Positions 54,010 to 62,398 of a stretch of DNA of 64,000 nucleotides are shown here, piece after piece; position 1 is the first letter of the stretch; each line of letters starts with the position of its first letter. The notes beneath the pieces were generated by a model, which saw only the letters and a list, made by a program, of their open reading frames with translations, ran no database searches and was not told the DNA's origin. A program made the translations under genes and the position numbers. Source of the DNA: Paracoccus sp. C2R09 (lineage in GTDB: Bacteria; Pseudomonadota; Alphaproteobacteria; Rhodobacterales; Rhodobacteraceae); NCBI RefSeq assembly GCF_018860625.1, contig NZ_JAHKQB010000023.1:186001-250000 (forward strand). The letters are read 5' to 3'.

Positions 54010-55001
54010 AAATCGGCTTCATCGGATTGGGCAATGTCGGCGGCAAGCTGGCCGGCAGCCTGTTGCGCAACGGCTTCGACGTCACCGTCCACGATCTGGA
54101 CCCCAGGCTGGTTGCGGCATTCGTGGCCAAGGGGGCGAAATCGACCACGGGGCCGGCCCGGCTTATGCGGGATTGCGATGCCGTGATCACCTGCCTTCCC
54201 TCGCCCGCCGCATCCACCGCGGTGGTCGAGGAGATGCTGCCCGAAATGGGCCCCTCGAAGATCTGGATGGAGATGTCCACGACCGATCAGGCCGAGGTTC
54301 AGCGCCTCGCGGCCCTGGTCAAGGAGCGGGGCGGTGCGGCGATGGAATGCCCGGTTTCGGGCGGTTGTCACCGCGCGGACACGGGCAACATCTCGATCTT
54401 CGCGGGCTGCGACCGCGAGACGTTCGAACGCATGCTGCCGACGCTGGCCACGCTCGGGCGCCGCGTGCTGCATACCGGGGATATCGGCACCGCATCTGTC
54501 CTCAAGGTGATGACCAACTATCTTGCGACGGCGAACCTGCTGACCTGCTGCGAGGCGCTGGTGACGATGAAGGCCGCGGGCATCGACCTGAACACCACCT
54601 ACGAGGCCATGAAGATCTCGTCCGGGACGTCCTTCGTCCACGAGACCGAGAGCCAGGTGATCCTGAACGGATCGCGCGACATCTCGTTCACGATGGACCT
54701 GGTCAAGAAGGATATCGGCCTGTTCCAGAAGATCGCCGAACAGGCGGGCGTGCCCTTGGAGATCAGCCCCCTCATGGTCGAGATCTTCGACGACGGCATT
54801 TCCCGCTTCGGGGAACGCGAACTGTCGCCCAACATCATCCGCCGCCTGGAAGAGGCCACCGGCCTGTCGATCACCGCGCCGGGCTTTCCGCCCGAGCTGG
54901 TCGATGACGAGCCCGAGGAGCGCGGCTACGAGGTGATCCCGACGGGCCTGTCCGCCCCCGCCGGATTGAAGCCCGCATCCCCCGCCCTGGCCGAGGGCTG
55001 A
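54006..55001 (+). CDS. Beta-hydroxyacid dehydrogenase (3-hydroxyisobutyrate dehydrogenase family)
   Basis: A 331-aa NAD(P)-dependent dehydrogenase with a Rossmann motif (MKIGFIGLGNVGGKLAGSLL), the substrate-site signature MECPVSGGCHRAD and the catalytic Lys region ASVLKVMTNYLA. Its C-terminus is about 30-40 residues longer than in typical family members. It is the first full gene of a tight operon with an aldolase and a dioxygenase (2 bp to the next start). The substrate is unknown; hydroxyacids derived from carnitine- or threonate-like compounds are possible. Confidence 0.88.
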   Translation: MKIGFIGLGNVGGKLAGSLLRNGFDVTVHDLDPRLVAAFVAKGAKSTTGPARLMRDCDAVITCLPSPAASTAVVEEMLPEMGPSKIWMEMSTTDQAEVQRLAALVKERGGAAMECPVSGGCHRADTGNISIFAGCDRETFERMLPTLATLGRRVLHTGDIGTASVLKVMTNYLATANLLTCCEALVTMKAAGIDLNTTYEAMKISSGTSFVHETESQVILNGSRDISFTMDLVKKDIGLFQKIAEQAGVPLEISPLMVEIFDDGISRFGERELSPNIIRRLEEATGLSITAPGFPPELVDDEPEERGYEVIPTGLSAPAGLKPASPALAEG

Positions 55002-55003
55002 TC

Positions 55004-55747
55004 ATGCGCGACGCCAATATCGACCACTGGACCGAACGCGCGGATCTTGCCGCCAGCTTCCGTTGGGCCGCACGGCTGAACATGCACGAGGCGGTGGCCA
55101 ATCATTTCAGCCTTGCGGTCAACGATGAGGGCACGCGGTTCCTCATCAACCCGAACCAGGTGCATTTCTCGCGCGTCAAGGCGTCCGACCTGCTGGTGCT
55201 GGATGTGAATGATCCGTCCGTCATGGATGCGCCGAACGCGCCGGATCCGACCGCCTGGGGGCTGCATGCCGCGATCCATCGCGCCTGCCCGCATGCGCGC
55301 TGCGTCATGCACACGCATTCGATCTGGTCGACGGTGCTGGCCTGCCTGGCCGACAGCCGCATGCCGCCGATCGACCAGAACACGGCCACCTTCTTCAACC
55401 GCCACGCCATCGACAACGAATTCGGCGGCGTGGCCTTCGAGGAAGAGGGCGCACGCTGCGCGACCCTGCTGTCCGACCCGGCCACGAAGGTTCTGGTGAT
55501 GGGCAATCACGGCGTTCTGGTCGTCGGCGACGGGGTGGCGGATGCCTGGAACCGGCTCTTCTATTTCGAACGCGCGGCCGAGACCTATATCCGCGCGCTG
55601 CAGACCGGTCGGCCCCTGCGCGTCATGTCCGACGAGATCGCCGAGAAGACCGCGCGGGAACTTCAGGACTATCCCGGCCAGGCCAGGGCGCATCTGACCC
55701 AGCTGCGCGCCATCCTGGACGACGAGAACGACAGCTATGCCGACTGA
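55004..55747 (+). CDS. Class II aldolase/adducin-family protein
   Basis: A 247-aa zinc-dependent aldolase-like protein. Metal ligands are visible as HTHSIW (His-x-His) and GNHGVLVVG, and the phosphate- or carboxylate-binding start is AANHFSLAVND-like (NMHEAVANHFS). Members cleave or decarboxylate hydroxy-acids or sugar phosphates. The neighbours, a beta-hydroxyacid dehydrogenase and a dioxygenase, suggest action on a beta-keto intermediate. Confidence 0.87.
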   Translation: MRDANIDHWTERADLAASFRWAARLNMHEAVANHFSLAVNDEGTRFLINPNQVHFSRVKASDLLVLDVNDPSVMDAPNAPDPTAWGLHAAIHRACPHARCVMHTHSIWSTVLACLADSRMPPIDQNTATFFNRHAIDNEFGGVAFEEEGARCATLLSDPATKVLVMGNHGVLVVGDGVADAWNRLFYFERAAETYIRALQTGRPLRVMSDEIAEKTARELQDYPGQARAHLTQLRAILDDENDSYAD

Positions 55748-55771
55748 GACGAACTGCAAGGGATCATTCCT

Positions 55772-56923
55772 ATGACCGAGACGAGCTTCGAATTGCATGA
55801 CAAGGGCATGGTCGTCGGCCTGCCCGAAGGCCAGCGCTACTTCAACTACTACTGGCTGCGCGACGCCTGCCAGTCCTGCATCGACCCGCAGACGCGCGAA
55901 CGCGTGTTCGATGCCTCCGAACTGGCGCAGCCGCCGCGCGCGACCTCGGCCATGGTCGAGGGCGAGGTGGTGGTGATCGGCTGGGCGGACGAGGCGCAGG
56001 CATCCCGCGTGCCGCTGGCGCTGCTGCGCGATGTCGCGGCCAACGGACGGGGCGCCGATCCGGCCGATCTGCCGCGGCGCCTGTGGTTCAACGACCATCT
56101 GCCGCGCATCGCCCGCGTGTCGCAGGATGACGTGACCGGCACCGAGGAAGGCCGCGCCCGCCTGGCCCGCGCCCTGATCGAGGACGGCATCGCCATCGTC
56201 ACCGGCATGGAGAAATCCGAAGGATCGCTGCCCCGGCTGGTCAACGCCATCGGTCCGGTGACGCCGTCCGCCGAGGGCCTGTTCTTCAACGTGCGGGTCG
56301 AGATCGCGCCGACGAACCTGGCCTTCACCGCCGGCCCGCTGGAGATGCATACCGACCTTCCGGGCGAGGAGACCGCGCCGGGCGTCCAGTTCCTGCACTG
56401 CCTGGAAAATACGGTCGAGGGCGGCAATTCGCTGTTTCTCGACGGGGCGGCGGTCGCCGAGGCGCTGCGAGAGGAGGATCCCGAGGCGTTCGCGCTGCTG
56501 GCGGGACACGACATCCCGTTCTTCTACCGCCACGACGACTGGGATTACCGCGCCCATCAGCGCGTGATCGAGACGGATGTGGACGGGCGCGTCACCGGCG
56601 TCACCATCTCTCAGCATCTGCAGGACAACATGGACCTGCCGCAGGATCTGCTGGACGACTACTATCCGGCCTTCGTCAAGTTCATCCGCATGATGAAGGA
56701 GGATCGCTTCCTGCTGCGCTTCCGGTCCGAGGCGGGGAACTGCGTGGTCTTCGACAATCACCGCATCGTTCACGGTCGCGAAGGTTACGTCGCAGACAGC
56801 GGCAGTCGCCACCTGCGGGGCTGCTATACCGATCGCGGTGCGCTTCGGTCGACCTATCGCGTGCTGGCGAAGAAGGGTTTCGACGGCGAGGCCGAGATCC
56901 CCGCGCGCCAGGCCCAGGGCTGA
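55772..56923 (+). CDS. Gamma-butyrobetaine-hydroxylase-like Fe(II)/2-oxoglutarate dioxygenase
   Basis: A 383-aa enzyme with the two-domain plan of gamma-butyrobetaine dioxygenase. The N-terminal domain (FNYYWLRDACQSCIDPQTRE) has only part of the usual Zn-binding set. The C-terminal TauD-like fold has the iron triad HTD (LEMHTDLPG) and a distal His (RIVHGREGY), then Arg in SRHLRGCYTDRG for 2-oxoglutarate. It likely hydroxylates a trimethylammonium or related carboxylate or phosphonate substrate. Which one cannot be told from sequence. Confidence 0.87.
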   Translation: MTETSFELHDKGMVVGLPEGQRYFNYYWLRDACQSCIDPQTRERVFDASELAQPPRATSAMVEGEVVVIGWADEAQASRVPLALLRDVAANGRGADPADLPRRLWFNDHLPRIARVSQDDVTGTEEGRARLARALIEDGIAIVTGMEKSEGSLPRLVNAIGPVTPSAEGLFFNVRVEIAPTNLAFTAGPLEMHTDLPGEETAPGVQFLHCLENTVEGGNSLFLDGAAVAEALREEDPEAFALLAGHDIPFFYRHDDWDYRAHQRVIETDVDGRVTGVTISQHLQDNMDLPQDLLDDYYPAFVKFIRMMKEDRFLLRFRSEAGNCVVFDNHRIVHGREGYVADSGSRHLRGCYTDRGALRSTYRVLAKKGFDGEAEIPARQAQG

Positions 56924-57002
56924 AGGCCGCGCCCGGCCGCAGATTGCAAGGGCACGGCGGGGCGCCCCACCGTGCCTTTCGTCCTGCCCCGTCCGATTGC
57001 CC

Positions 57003-57036
57003 GGCCCCGCCCCCATGATCAGGGGCGGGGCCTTTT
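57003..57036 (+). terminator. Strong rho-independent terminator of the dioxygenase operon
   Basis: A perfect 11-bp stem (GGCCCCGCCCC with GGGGCGGGGCC) and 8-nt loop are followed by TTTT. It ends the rightward operon just before the converging aldehyde dehydrogenase stop at 57038. Confidence 0.9.
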
Positions 57037-57037
57037 G

Positions 57038-58480
57038 TCAGAGCGCAAAGGGCGGCTGCGATTTCAGTTCGAGATAGTCCTCCAGCCCGAAGCGACCGCC
57101 CTCGCGACCGATGCCCGAATGCTTGAACCCACCGAAGGGCGATCCGTAATCGGCATCCCTGCCGTTGATATGGATGCCCCCCGCCCGCAGACGGCGCGCG
57201 ACGCGGCGGGCGCGATCCTCGTTGCCGGTCTGCAGATAGGCCGCAAGCCCGTATTCGGTGTCGTTGGCCATGGCGATCGCCTCGTCCTCGGTATCGAAGG
57301 GGGTCATGACCAGAACGGGCCCGAAGATCTCCTGCCGCCAGATCGCCATGTCGGGGGTGACATCCGCGAAGATGGTCGGGCGGACGAACCAGCCGCCCTG
57401 CAGCTCGGGCGCCAGCGCGTCCGGGCGGCCAGGCCCCCCGACCAGCAGCGTCGCGCCCTCGTCGATGCCCTTGGCGATCATCGCCTGCACGCGGTCGTAT
57501 TGCAGCCCGTCGAACAGCGGTCCGATATGGTCGCCCGGTGCCAGCGGATCGCCCACCTGCTGCGCGCGGGCCGCGTCGCGCGCGATCTGGACGGCACGGT
57601 CGTAGACGCCGCGTTCGACCAGCATCCGGGTCGGTGCGTCGCAGGACTGGCCGGTATTGTAGAAGCAGGTCTGCACGCCCTCGCGGATGCGGGTTTCCAG
57701 GTCGCAATCGGCAAAGACCAGGTTCGGGGACTTGCCGCCCAGTTCCAGCGTGACGCGCTTGATCGTGTCCGCCGCATCGCGCGACACCGCGCTGCCCGCC
57801 CGGGTCGATCCGGTAAAGGACATCATCGCCACATCCGGATGGCGCGACATGGCGGCGCCCACGGTCGGCCCGTCGCCATGAACCAGGTTGAAGACGCCCG
57901 CCGGGTATCCGGCCTCGTGGATGATCTCGGCATAGATCTGGGCGGACAGGGGCGTATGTTCCGACGGCTTCAGGACGCAGGTGGACCCGGTCGCAAGCGC
58001 CGGGACCACCTTCAGCGCGATCTGGTTGATCGGCCAGTTCCAGGGGGTGATCAGACCGCAGACGCCGATGGGTTCGCGGGTCAGCCTGTCGCCGTTGGGC
58101 AGCGTCTCCTCTTCCTCCAGCGCCTCGAGCGCTGCGATGAAGGCGTTCAGATGGCCCAGCCCGCTATCGGCCTGAACGTCGCGCGACATGGTGATCGGGG
58201 CGCCCATCTCGGTCGTGATCGCATGGGCCAGGTCGTCCATGCGGGCCGCGGTGATGCGGGCCATGCGGCGCAGCAGGTCCAGCCGTTCCGCCTTGGACGT
58301 CATCGAGAACGTCTCGAAGGCGCGGCTGGCGGCAGCGACGGCGCGATCGACATCGGCCGCATTGCCAAGCGTCAGCGTGCCCACCCGCGAATTGTCGCGG
58401 GGGGTCAGGATCGGCATGGTATCGGTGCCCGCAGGCACGACCCATTCGCCGCCGATATAGAACTTGTCGATATTGATCAT
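57038..58480 (-). CDS. NAD(P)-dependent aldehyde dehydrogenase
   Basis: A 480-aa ALDH with the general-base Glu in LELGGKSPNLVF and the nucleophile Cys in YNTGQSCDAPTRML. The cofactor-proximal FTGSTRAGSAV loop and PFGGFKHSGIGREGG near the C-terminus are typical. It is the last gene of the operon that begins with the GMC oxidoreductase, whose aldehyde product it may oxidise to an acid. Confidence 0.92.
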   Translation of the reverse strand: MINIDKFYIGGEWVVPAGTDTMPILTPRDNSRVGTLTLGNAADVDRAVAAASRAFETFSMTSKAERLDLLRRMARITAARMDDLAHAITTEMGAPITMSRDVQADSGLGHLNAFIAALEALEEEETLPNGDRLTREPIGVCGLITPWNWPINQIALKVVPALATGSTCVLKPSEHTPLSAQIYAEIIHEAGYPAGVFNLVHGDGPTVGAAMSRHPDVAMMSFTGSTRAGSAVSRDAADTIKRVTLELGGKSPNLVFADCDLETRIREGVQTCFYNTGQSCDAPTRMLVERGVYDRAVQIARDAARAQQVGDPLAPGDHIGPLFDGLQYDRVQAMIAKGIDEGATLLVGGPGRPDALAPELQGGWFVRPTIFADVTPDMAIWRQEIFGPVLVMTPFDTEDEAIAMANDTEYGLAAYLQTGNEDRARRVARRLRAGGIHINGRDADYGSPFGGFKHSGIGREGGRFGLEDYLELKSQPPFAL

Positions 58481-58490
58481 GTCGGTCCTT

Positions 58491-59699
58491 TCAGGGCGTC
58501 ACATGCGTCTCGGTCATGCCCAGATGCAGGTCGCTTCCCTGCCAGGGCATCGCGGCGATGGCCGCATCGTCCAGCTCCAGCCCAAGGCCGGGCGCGGTCG
58601 AGGGGATGATGTAGCCTTCGTCCCATTCGATCCCGCCCTTGACTCCGGACATGTAGGGGCCGTCGAAGGTCCCGATGCTTTCAAGGATCAGGAAGTTCGG
58701 CGAACAGGCCGCGATCTGGATGTTCGCGGCGGCCACGACTGGCCCGCAATAGAGATGGGGCGCGATCTGGGCCTGGCGTGTCTCGGCCATGCCCGCGATC
58801 TTCTTGGCCTCCAGCAACCCGCCGACGCGGCCCAGGTTCATCTGCAGGATCGAGGCCGCGCCCGCTTCCAGCACGCGCGCGAATTCGTATTTCGTGCACA
58901 GCCTTTCGCCCGCCGCGACGGGGATCGAGGTGAAGGCCGCGACCGCCGCCATGTCGGCGGGGCTTTCGGGGGGCATCGGTTCCTCGAACCACAGGGGATC
59001 GTAGGGTTCCAGCGCGCGGGCCATCCGCTTGGCCCCCGACACGGTGAACTGCCCATGCGTCCCGAACAGCAGGTCGGCCCGGTCCCCCACGGCGCGGCGG
59101 ATCTCGCGGCAGAAGGCGACGCTGCGGGTGATGTCCTCGCGGCGGGGCTGGTGGCCGTCGAAGATGCTGTAGGGTCCGGCCGGGTCGAATTTCAGCGCAT
59201 TGAATCCCTGATCGACCATCTTCGCGGCGACCTCGGCGGCCATGTCGGCATCGTTGTAGACATTGGGCGCATCCGGGTCGGGATAGACATCGCCATCCGC
59301 CGGATAGATGTAGCTGTAGCTGCGCAGCCGGTCATGGACCCGCCCGCCGAGAAGCGCATGGACCGGCTTGTCCGCGGCCTTGCCCAGGATATCCCAGCAG
59401 GCCATCTCGAGGCCGCTGAAGACGCCCATGACGCTGACATCGGGGCGATGGGTGAAGCCCGCACCGTAGACGCGGCGGAACAGCAGCTCGATATTGGCCG
59501 GATCGCTGCCCGCGAACTGGCGGTCGAACATGTCGCGGGCCATCGCGCAGCAGATGTCGGGGCCGAAGGTGGCGTTGTAGATCTCGCCCACGCCGGTGAT
59601 GCCGCATTCGGTCGTCAACCGGACGAAGATGAAATACCGGCCCCCATGGCGCGGGGGCGGGTTTCCCATGACGAAGGTTTCAAGCGTCTCGAGGCGCAT
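58491..59699 (-). CDS. Enolase-superfamily (mandelate racemase group) acid-sugar dehydratase-like protein
   Basis: A 402-aa member with the capping domain (MRLETLETFVMGNPPPRHGG) and barrel motifs LKFDPAGP, FGTHGQF, LWFEEPMPPES, VAAGERLCTKYEF and a terminal PHLYCGPVVAAA with a probable catalytic His. It resembles DgoD- or mannonate-type dehydratases more than racemases but differs clearly from the window's DgoD. It starts 28 bp after the GMC gene stop. The substrate is probably the acid from the GMC/ALDH pair; this is inference. Confidence 0.85.
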   Translation of the reverse strand: MRLETLETFVMGNPPPRHGGRYFIFVRLTTECGITGVGEIYNATFGPDICCAMARDMFDRQFAGSDPANIELLFRRVYGAGFTHRPDVSVMGVFSGLEMACWDILGKAADKPVHALLGGRVHDRLRSYSYIYPADGDVYPDPDAPNVYNDADMAAEVAAKMVDQGFNALKFDPAGPYSIFDGHQPRREDITRSVAFCREIRRAVGDRADLLFGTHGQFTVSGAKRMARALEPYDPLWFEEPMPPESPADMAAVAAFTSIPVAAGERLCTKYEFARVLEAGAASILQMNLGRVGGLLEAKKIAGMAETRQAQIAPHLYCGPVVAAANIQIAACSPNFLILESIGTFDGPYMSGVKGGIEWDEGYIIPSTAPGLGLELDDAAIAAMPWQGSDLHLGMTETHVTP

Positions 59700-59727
59700 C
59701 GCGCTGCTCCTTGTGCGTTGTCGGTTC

Positions 59728-61308
59728 TCAGCGGGCGTCCTGCAGGATCATGTCGGCTGCGCGCATGGCAAGCATCATGACCGGTGCATTGGTGTTGCCC
59801 GAGGTTATGTTGGGAAAGGCCGAGGCGTCGACCACGCGCAGCCCGGCCACGCCGTGAACGCGCAGGCGCGGATCGGTCACGGAATTCGCGGCGTCGGTCC
59901 CCATGCGGCAGGTGCAGGTCGGGTGATAGACGGTGGCGGCCCGGTCGCGGAAATCCTGCAGCAGGTCGTCATCGTTCATGGCCGGGAAACGATCATCCTT
60001 CGGCGCCGTGGTGACCGAGGCCAGCGCCGGGCTGGCCGACAGCTGGCGCACCAGCCGGCTGGCGCGTATCGCGGCCTGACGATCGTATTCGGTCCCGAGC
60101 GAGTTCGCGTCGATCATGGGCGCATCGCGATGGTCCGCGGACCTGATCCGGACCGCGCCCCGGCTGGTCGGGCGACAGGGCTGGCCCGACAGGATGAAAC
60201 CGCCCGCGCGGTCCATGACCACCGCCCCATCGGTCGTGATCTCGTAGGATGCCGGGTTGCAGAACAGCTGGATGTCGGGGCGTTCGACCTGCGGGGCCGA
60301 CCTGACAAAGCCGCCAACCTGGTTCACGGGCACCGCAAGCGGGCCCTTGCGGGTCAGGACATAGCGGATGCCCGCCGCGATCCGCCCCCGCCTGCGACCC
60401 AGCCCGTGGTTCAGGGTCCTGCGATCGGTCGTGAACTGGTGGGTGATCGCAAGATGGTCCTGCAATCCTTGGCCCACCTTCGGCAGATCCATGCGCGGCG
60501 CGATGCCGTGGCGGCGCAGCAGATCGGCAGGCCCGATCCCCGACAGCTGAAGGATCTGCGGGCTGTTGATCGCACCTGCCGACAGGATGACCTCTTGGCG
60601 CGCATGGACGGTCCGGGTCGCGCCCTTGTGATCATAGGTCAGTCCGGTGGCGCGGCGGCCGTTGAATTCCAGCTGCGTGACATGGGCATGGGTCACCATG
60701 CGCAGGTTCCGGCGGCGGAGGGCAGGGCGCAGGAAGGCATCCGCCGCCGACCAGCGCCGCCCCCGCCAGACGGTGCTGCGGTAATATCCGATGCCATCAG
60801 CCGCATTCAGGTCGTCGCTTGGCGGATGGCCCGCCTGTCGCGCCGCATCGAGGAAGCGGCCCGAGAACGGGTGCATCTGGTCGGACAGATCGCCCACGCG
60901 AACGGGTCCGCCGCCGGGTTCCTCCATGATGCGATAGGTCTCGTGGACGGCATCCCAGTCCCAGCCCGTCGCGCCGGCGGCGGCCCAATCGTCGAAGTCG
61001 TGGCGCATCCCGCGCATATAGGCCATCGCGTTGATCGAACTGCACCCGCCCACGACCCGGCCGCGCGGCCAATAGGATGCACGGCCCGACAGCCCTTCGT
61101 CGGCCTCGGTATGGTATCCCCAGTTGAGCGCGGGATTGGCATAGTTCACCGCATATCCCACAGGCACCTTGACCCAGAAACGGGCATCGCTGCCGCCCGC
61201 CTCCAGCAGCAGGACGCTGTGCCTGCCGCTTCGCGTCAACCGGTCCGCCAGCACGCAGCCTGCCGATCCGGCACCGACGATGATGTAATCGTAGCTGTCA
61301 CTGACCAT
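59728..61308 (-). CDS. GMC-family FAD oxidoreductase (choline/alcohol dehydrogenase-like)
   Basis: A 526-aa flavoprotein with an N-terminal FAD site (YDYIIVGAGSAGCVLADRL), the GMC signatures GRVVGGCSSINAMAYMRG and LSAGAINSPQILQLSGIG, and the catalytic His/Asn in YHPTCTCRMG and TSGNTNAPVMM. It oxidises a primary alcohol; choline dehydrogenase-like members are numerous but choline is not implied here. ATG 61308 was chosen because the FAD motif starts a few residues later. It is divergent from the LysR gene. Confidence 0.9.
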   Translation of the reverse strand: MVSDSYDYIIVGAGSAGCVLADRLTRSGRHSVLLLEAGGSDARFWVKVPVGYAVNYANPALNWGYHTEADEGLSGRASYWPRGRVVGGCSSINAMAYMRGMRHDFDDWAAAGATGWDWDAVHETYRIMEEPGGGPVRVGDLSDQMHPFSGRFLDAARQAGHPPSDDLNAADGIGYYRSTVWRGRRWSAADAFLRPALRRRNLRMVTHAHVTQLEFNGRRATGLTYDHKGATRTVHARQEVILSAGAINSPQILQLSGIGPADLLRRHGIAPRMDLPKVGQGLQDHLAITHQFTTDRRTLNHGLGRRRGRIAAGIRYVLTRKGPLAVPVNQVGGFVRSAPQVERPDIQLFCNPASYEITTDGAVVMDRAGGFILSGQPCRPTSRGAVRIRSADHRDAPMIDANSLGTEYDRQAAIRASRLVRQLSASPALASVTTAPKDDRFPAMNDDDLLQDFRDRAATVYHPTCTCRMGTDAANSVTDPRLRVHGVAGLRVVDASAFPNITSGNTNAPVMMLAMRAADMILQDAR

Positions 61309-61378
61309 GGCCGCTGCCTTGATGTTGCCTGCGCGTTGCACAGGAAGACAGCAGATGCATTTCAACGCAAACAATGCC

Positions 61379-61390
61379 TTTGACCGCAAA
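61379..61390. promoter_or_regulatory. Candidate LysR-type operator
   Basis: TTTG-ACCG-CAAA, a small interrupted palindrome, lies in the 154-bp GMC-LysR divergent region. A second GCAAA occurs at 61367. Its place between the two starts is where a LysR regulator usually binds. Confidence 0.35.
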
Positions 61391-61462
61391 GACCTCATTT
61401 GTGTTTGGCCAGCCGCGGATCCATGATGGGCGAATTCCCCGAGGCGACGGATTGGCCATACG

Positions 61463-62335
61463 ATGCGCAAGCTGCCCCATGTCACCTGGCTTCGATCGTT
61501 CGAGGCGGCGGCCCGTCATGCGTCCTTCAGTTCGGCCGCGGACGAACTGAACCTGACCCCCGCAGCGGTCAGCCAGCAGATCCGGTTGCTGGAACAGCAT
61601 CTGGGCATCCTGCTGTTCCGTCGCCTTGCACGGGGGGTCGAGCTGACGGATCTGGGGCAGGCCTATGCATTGCCCGTCCGCAAGTCCTTTGCCGAGATGC
61701 AGGTCGCGACCGACGGGCTGTTCAGCGACCAGCGCAAGTCGGTGGTCCGCGTGCGGTCGTCGATATCATTCGCCGCGCTGGTGCTGGCACCGCGCCTGTC
61801 GGATTTCCGAAGCGCGCATCCGGGGATCGAGATCGAGCTGTCGACCACCGTCTGGGCCGACCGGATCGCGGGCGCCAGCATAGATCTGGACATCCGGTAC
61901 GGCGAAGGGGATTGGGCGGAACAGAACATCCACCCGCTGACCACCGCGCCCGCGACCGTGGTCTGCCATCCCGACTATGCCGGGGCCATCGCCGATACCG
62001 ATGCGCTGCACCTGGCCGAGATCGTGCAGATCGTCGGATCGGAAACGGATTGGGACAGGCTGTTCGAGGCGCAGGGGATCGGATCGGCCCGTCCGGCCCA
62101 TTGGATGAAGGCGGATTCGTCTCTGATCGCGATGCAGATCCTGTCGGGCGGACGGGGTTGCGCGTTGATCAGCCGAAGCTTCGCGGCAGATGCGCTGGCA
62201 CGCGGCACCCTGGTCGCGCCGCTGCCCGTCGAACTGCCCATGGCCCAGAGGTTCTTCGTGGTCGAACGCGACGATCTGGGCAGGCGCGAGGATGCGCGGA
62301 TCTTCATCGACTGGATACGCGAACAGACATCGTGA
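61463..62335 (+). CDS. LysR-family transcriptional regulator (GcvA-like)
   Basis: A 290-aa LysR protein with the N-terminal winged helix (LRSFEAAARHASFSSAADEL, then LTPAAVSQQIRLLEQHLG) and a periplasmic-binding-like effector domain. RHASFSSAADELNLTPAAVS is the GcvA-subgroup style. It is divergent from the GMC/dehydratase/ALDH operon, its presumed target. Confidence 0.92.
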   Translation: MRKLPHVTWLRSFEAAARHASFSSAADELNLTPAAVSQQIRLLEQHLGILLFRRLARGVELTDLGQAYALPVRKSFAEMQVATDGLFSDQRKSVVRVRSSISFAALVLAPRLSDFRSAHPGIEIELSTTVWADRIAGASIDLDIRYGEGDWAEQNIHPLTTAPATVVCHPDYAGAIADTDALHLAEIVQIVGSETDWDRLFEAQGIGSARPAHWMKADSSLIAMQILSGGRGCALISRSFAADALARGTLVAPLPVELPMAQRFFVVERDDLGRREDARIFIDWIREQTS

Positions 62336-62352
62336 CCGGCTGCGGGAATCGA

Positions 62353-62379
62353 AACGGGGCGGGAAATACCCGCCCCGTT
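62353..62379. terminator. Bidirectional terminator between LysR and putP
   Basis: A perfect 11-bp stem (AACGGGGCGGG with CCCGCCCCGTT) and 5-nt loop lie between the two convergent stops. T-rich but broken tails occur on both sides, so it can serve both genes. Confidence 0.75.
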
Positions 62380-62398
62380 CGTCTGTTCGATCGTTCGG

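Noticed and set aside
58491..59699. Hydroxyproline-betaine epimerase (HpbD) for the second enolase-superfamily gene
   Set aside because: Its N-terminus and barrel motifs resemble acid-sugar dehydratases, and the accompanying ALDH/GMC genes do not match the hpb cluster.
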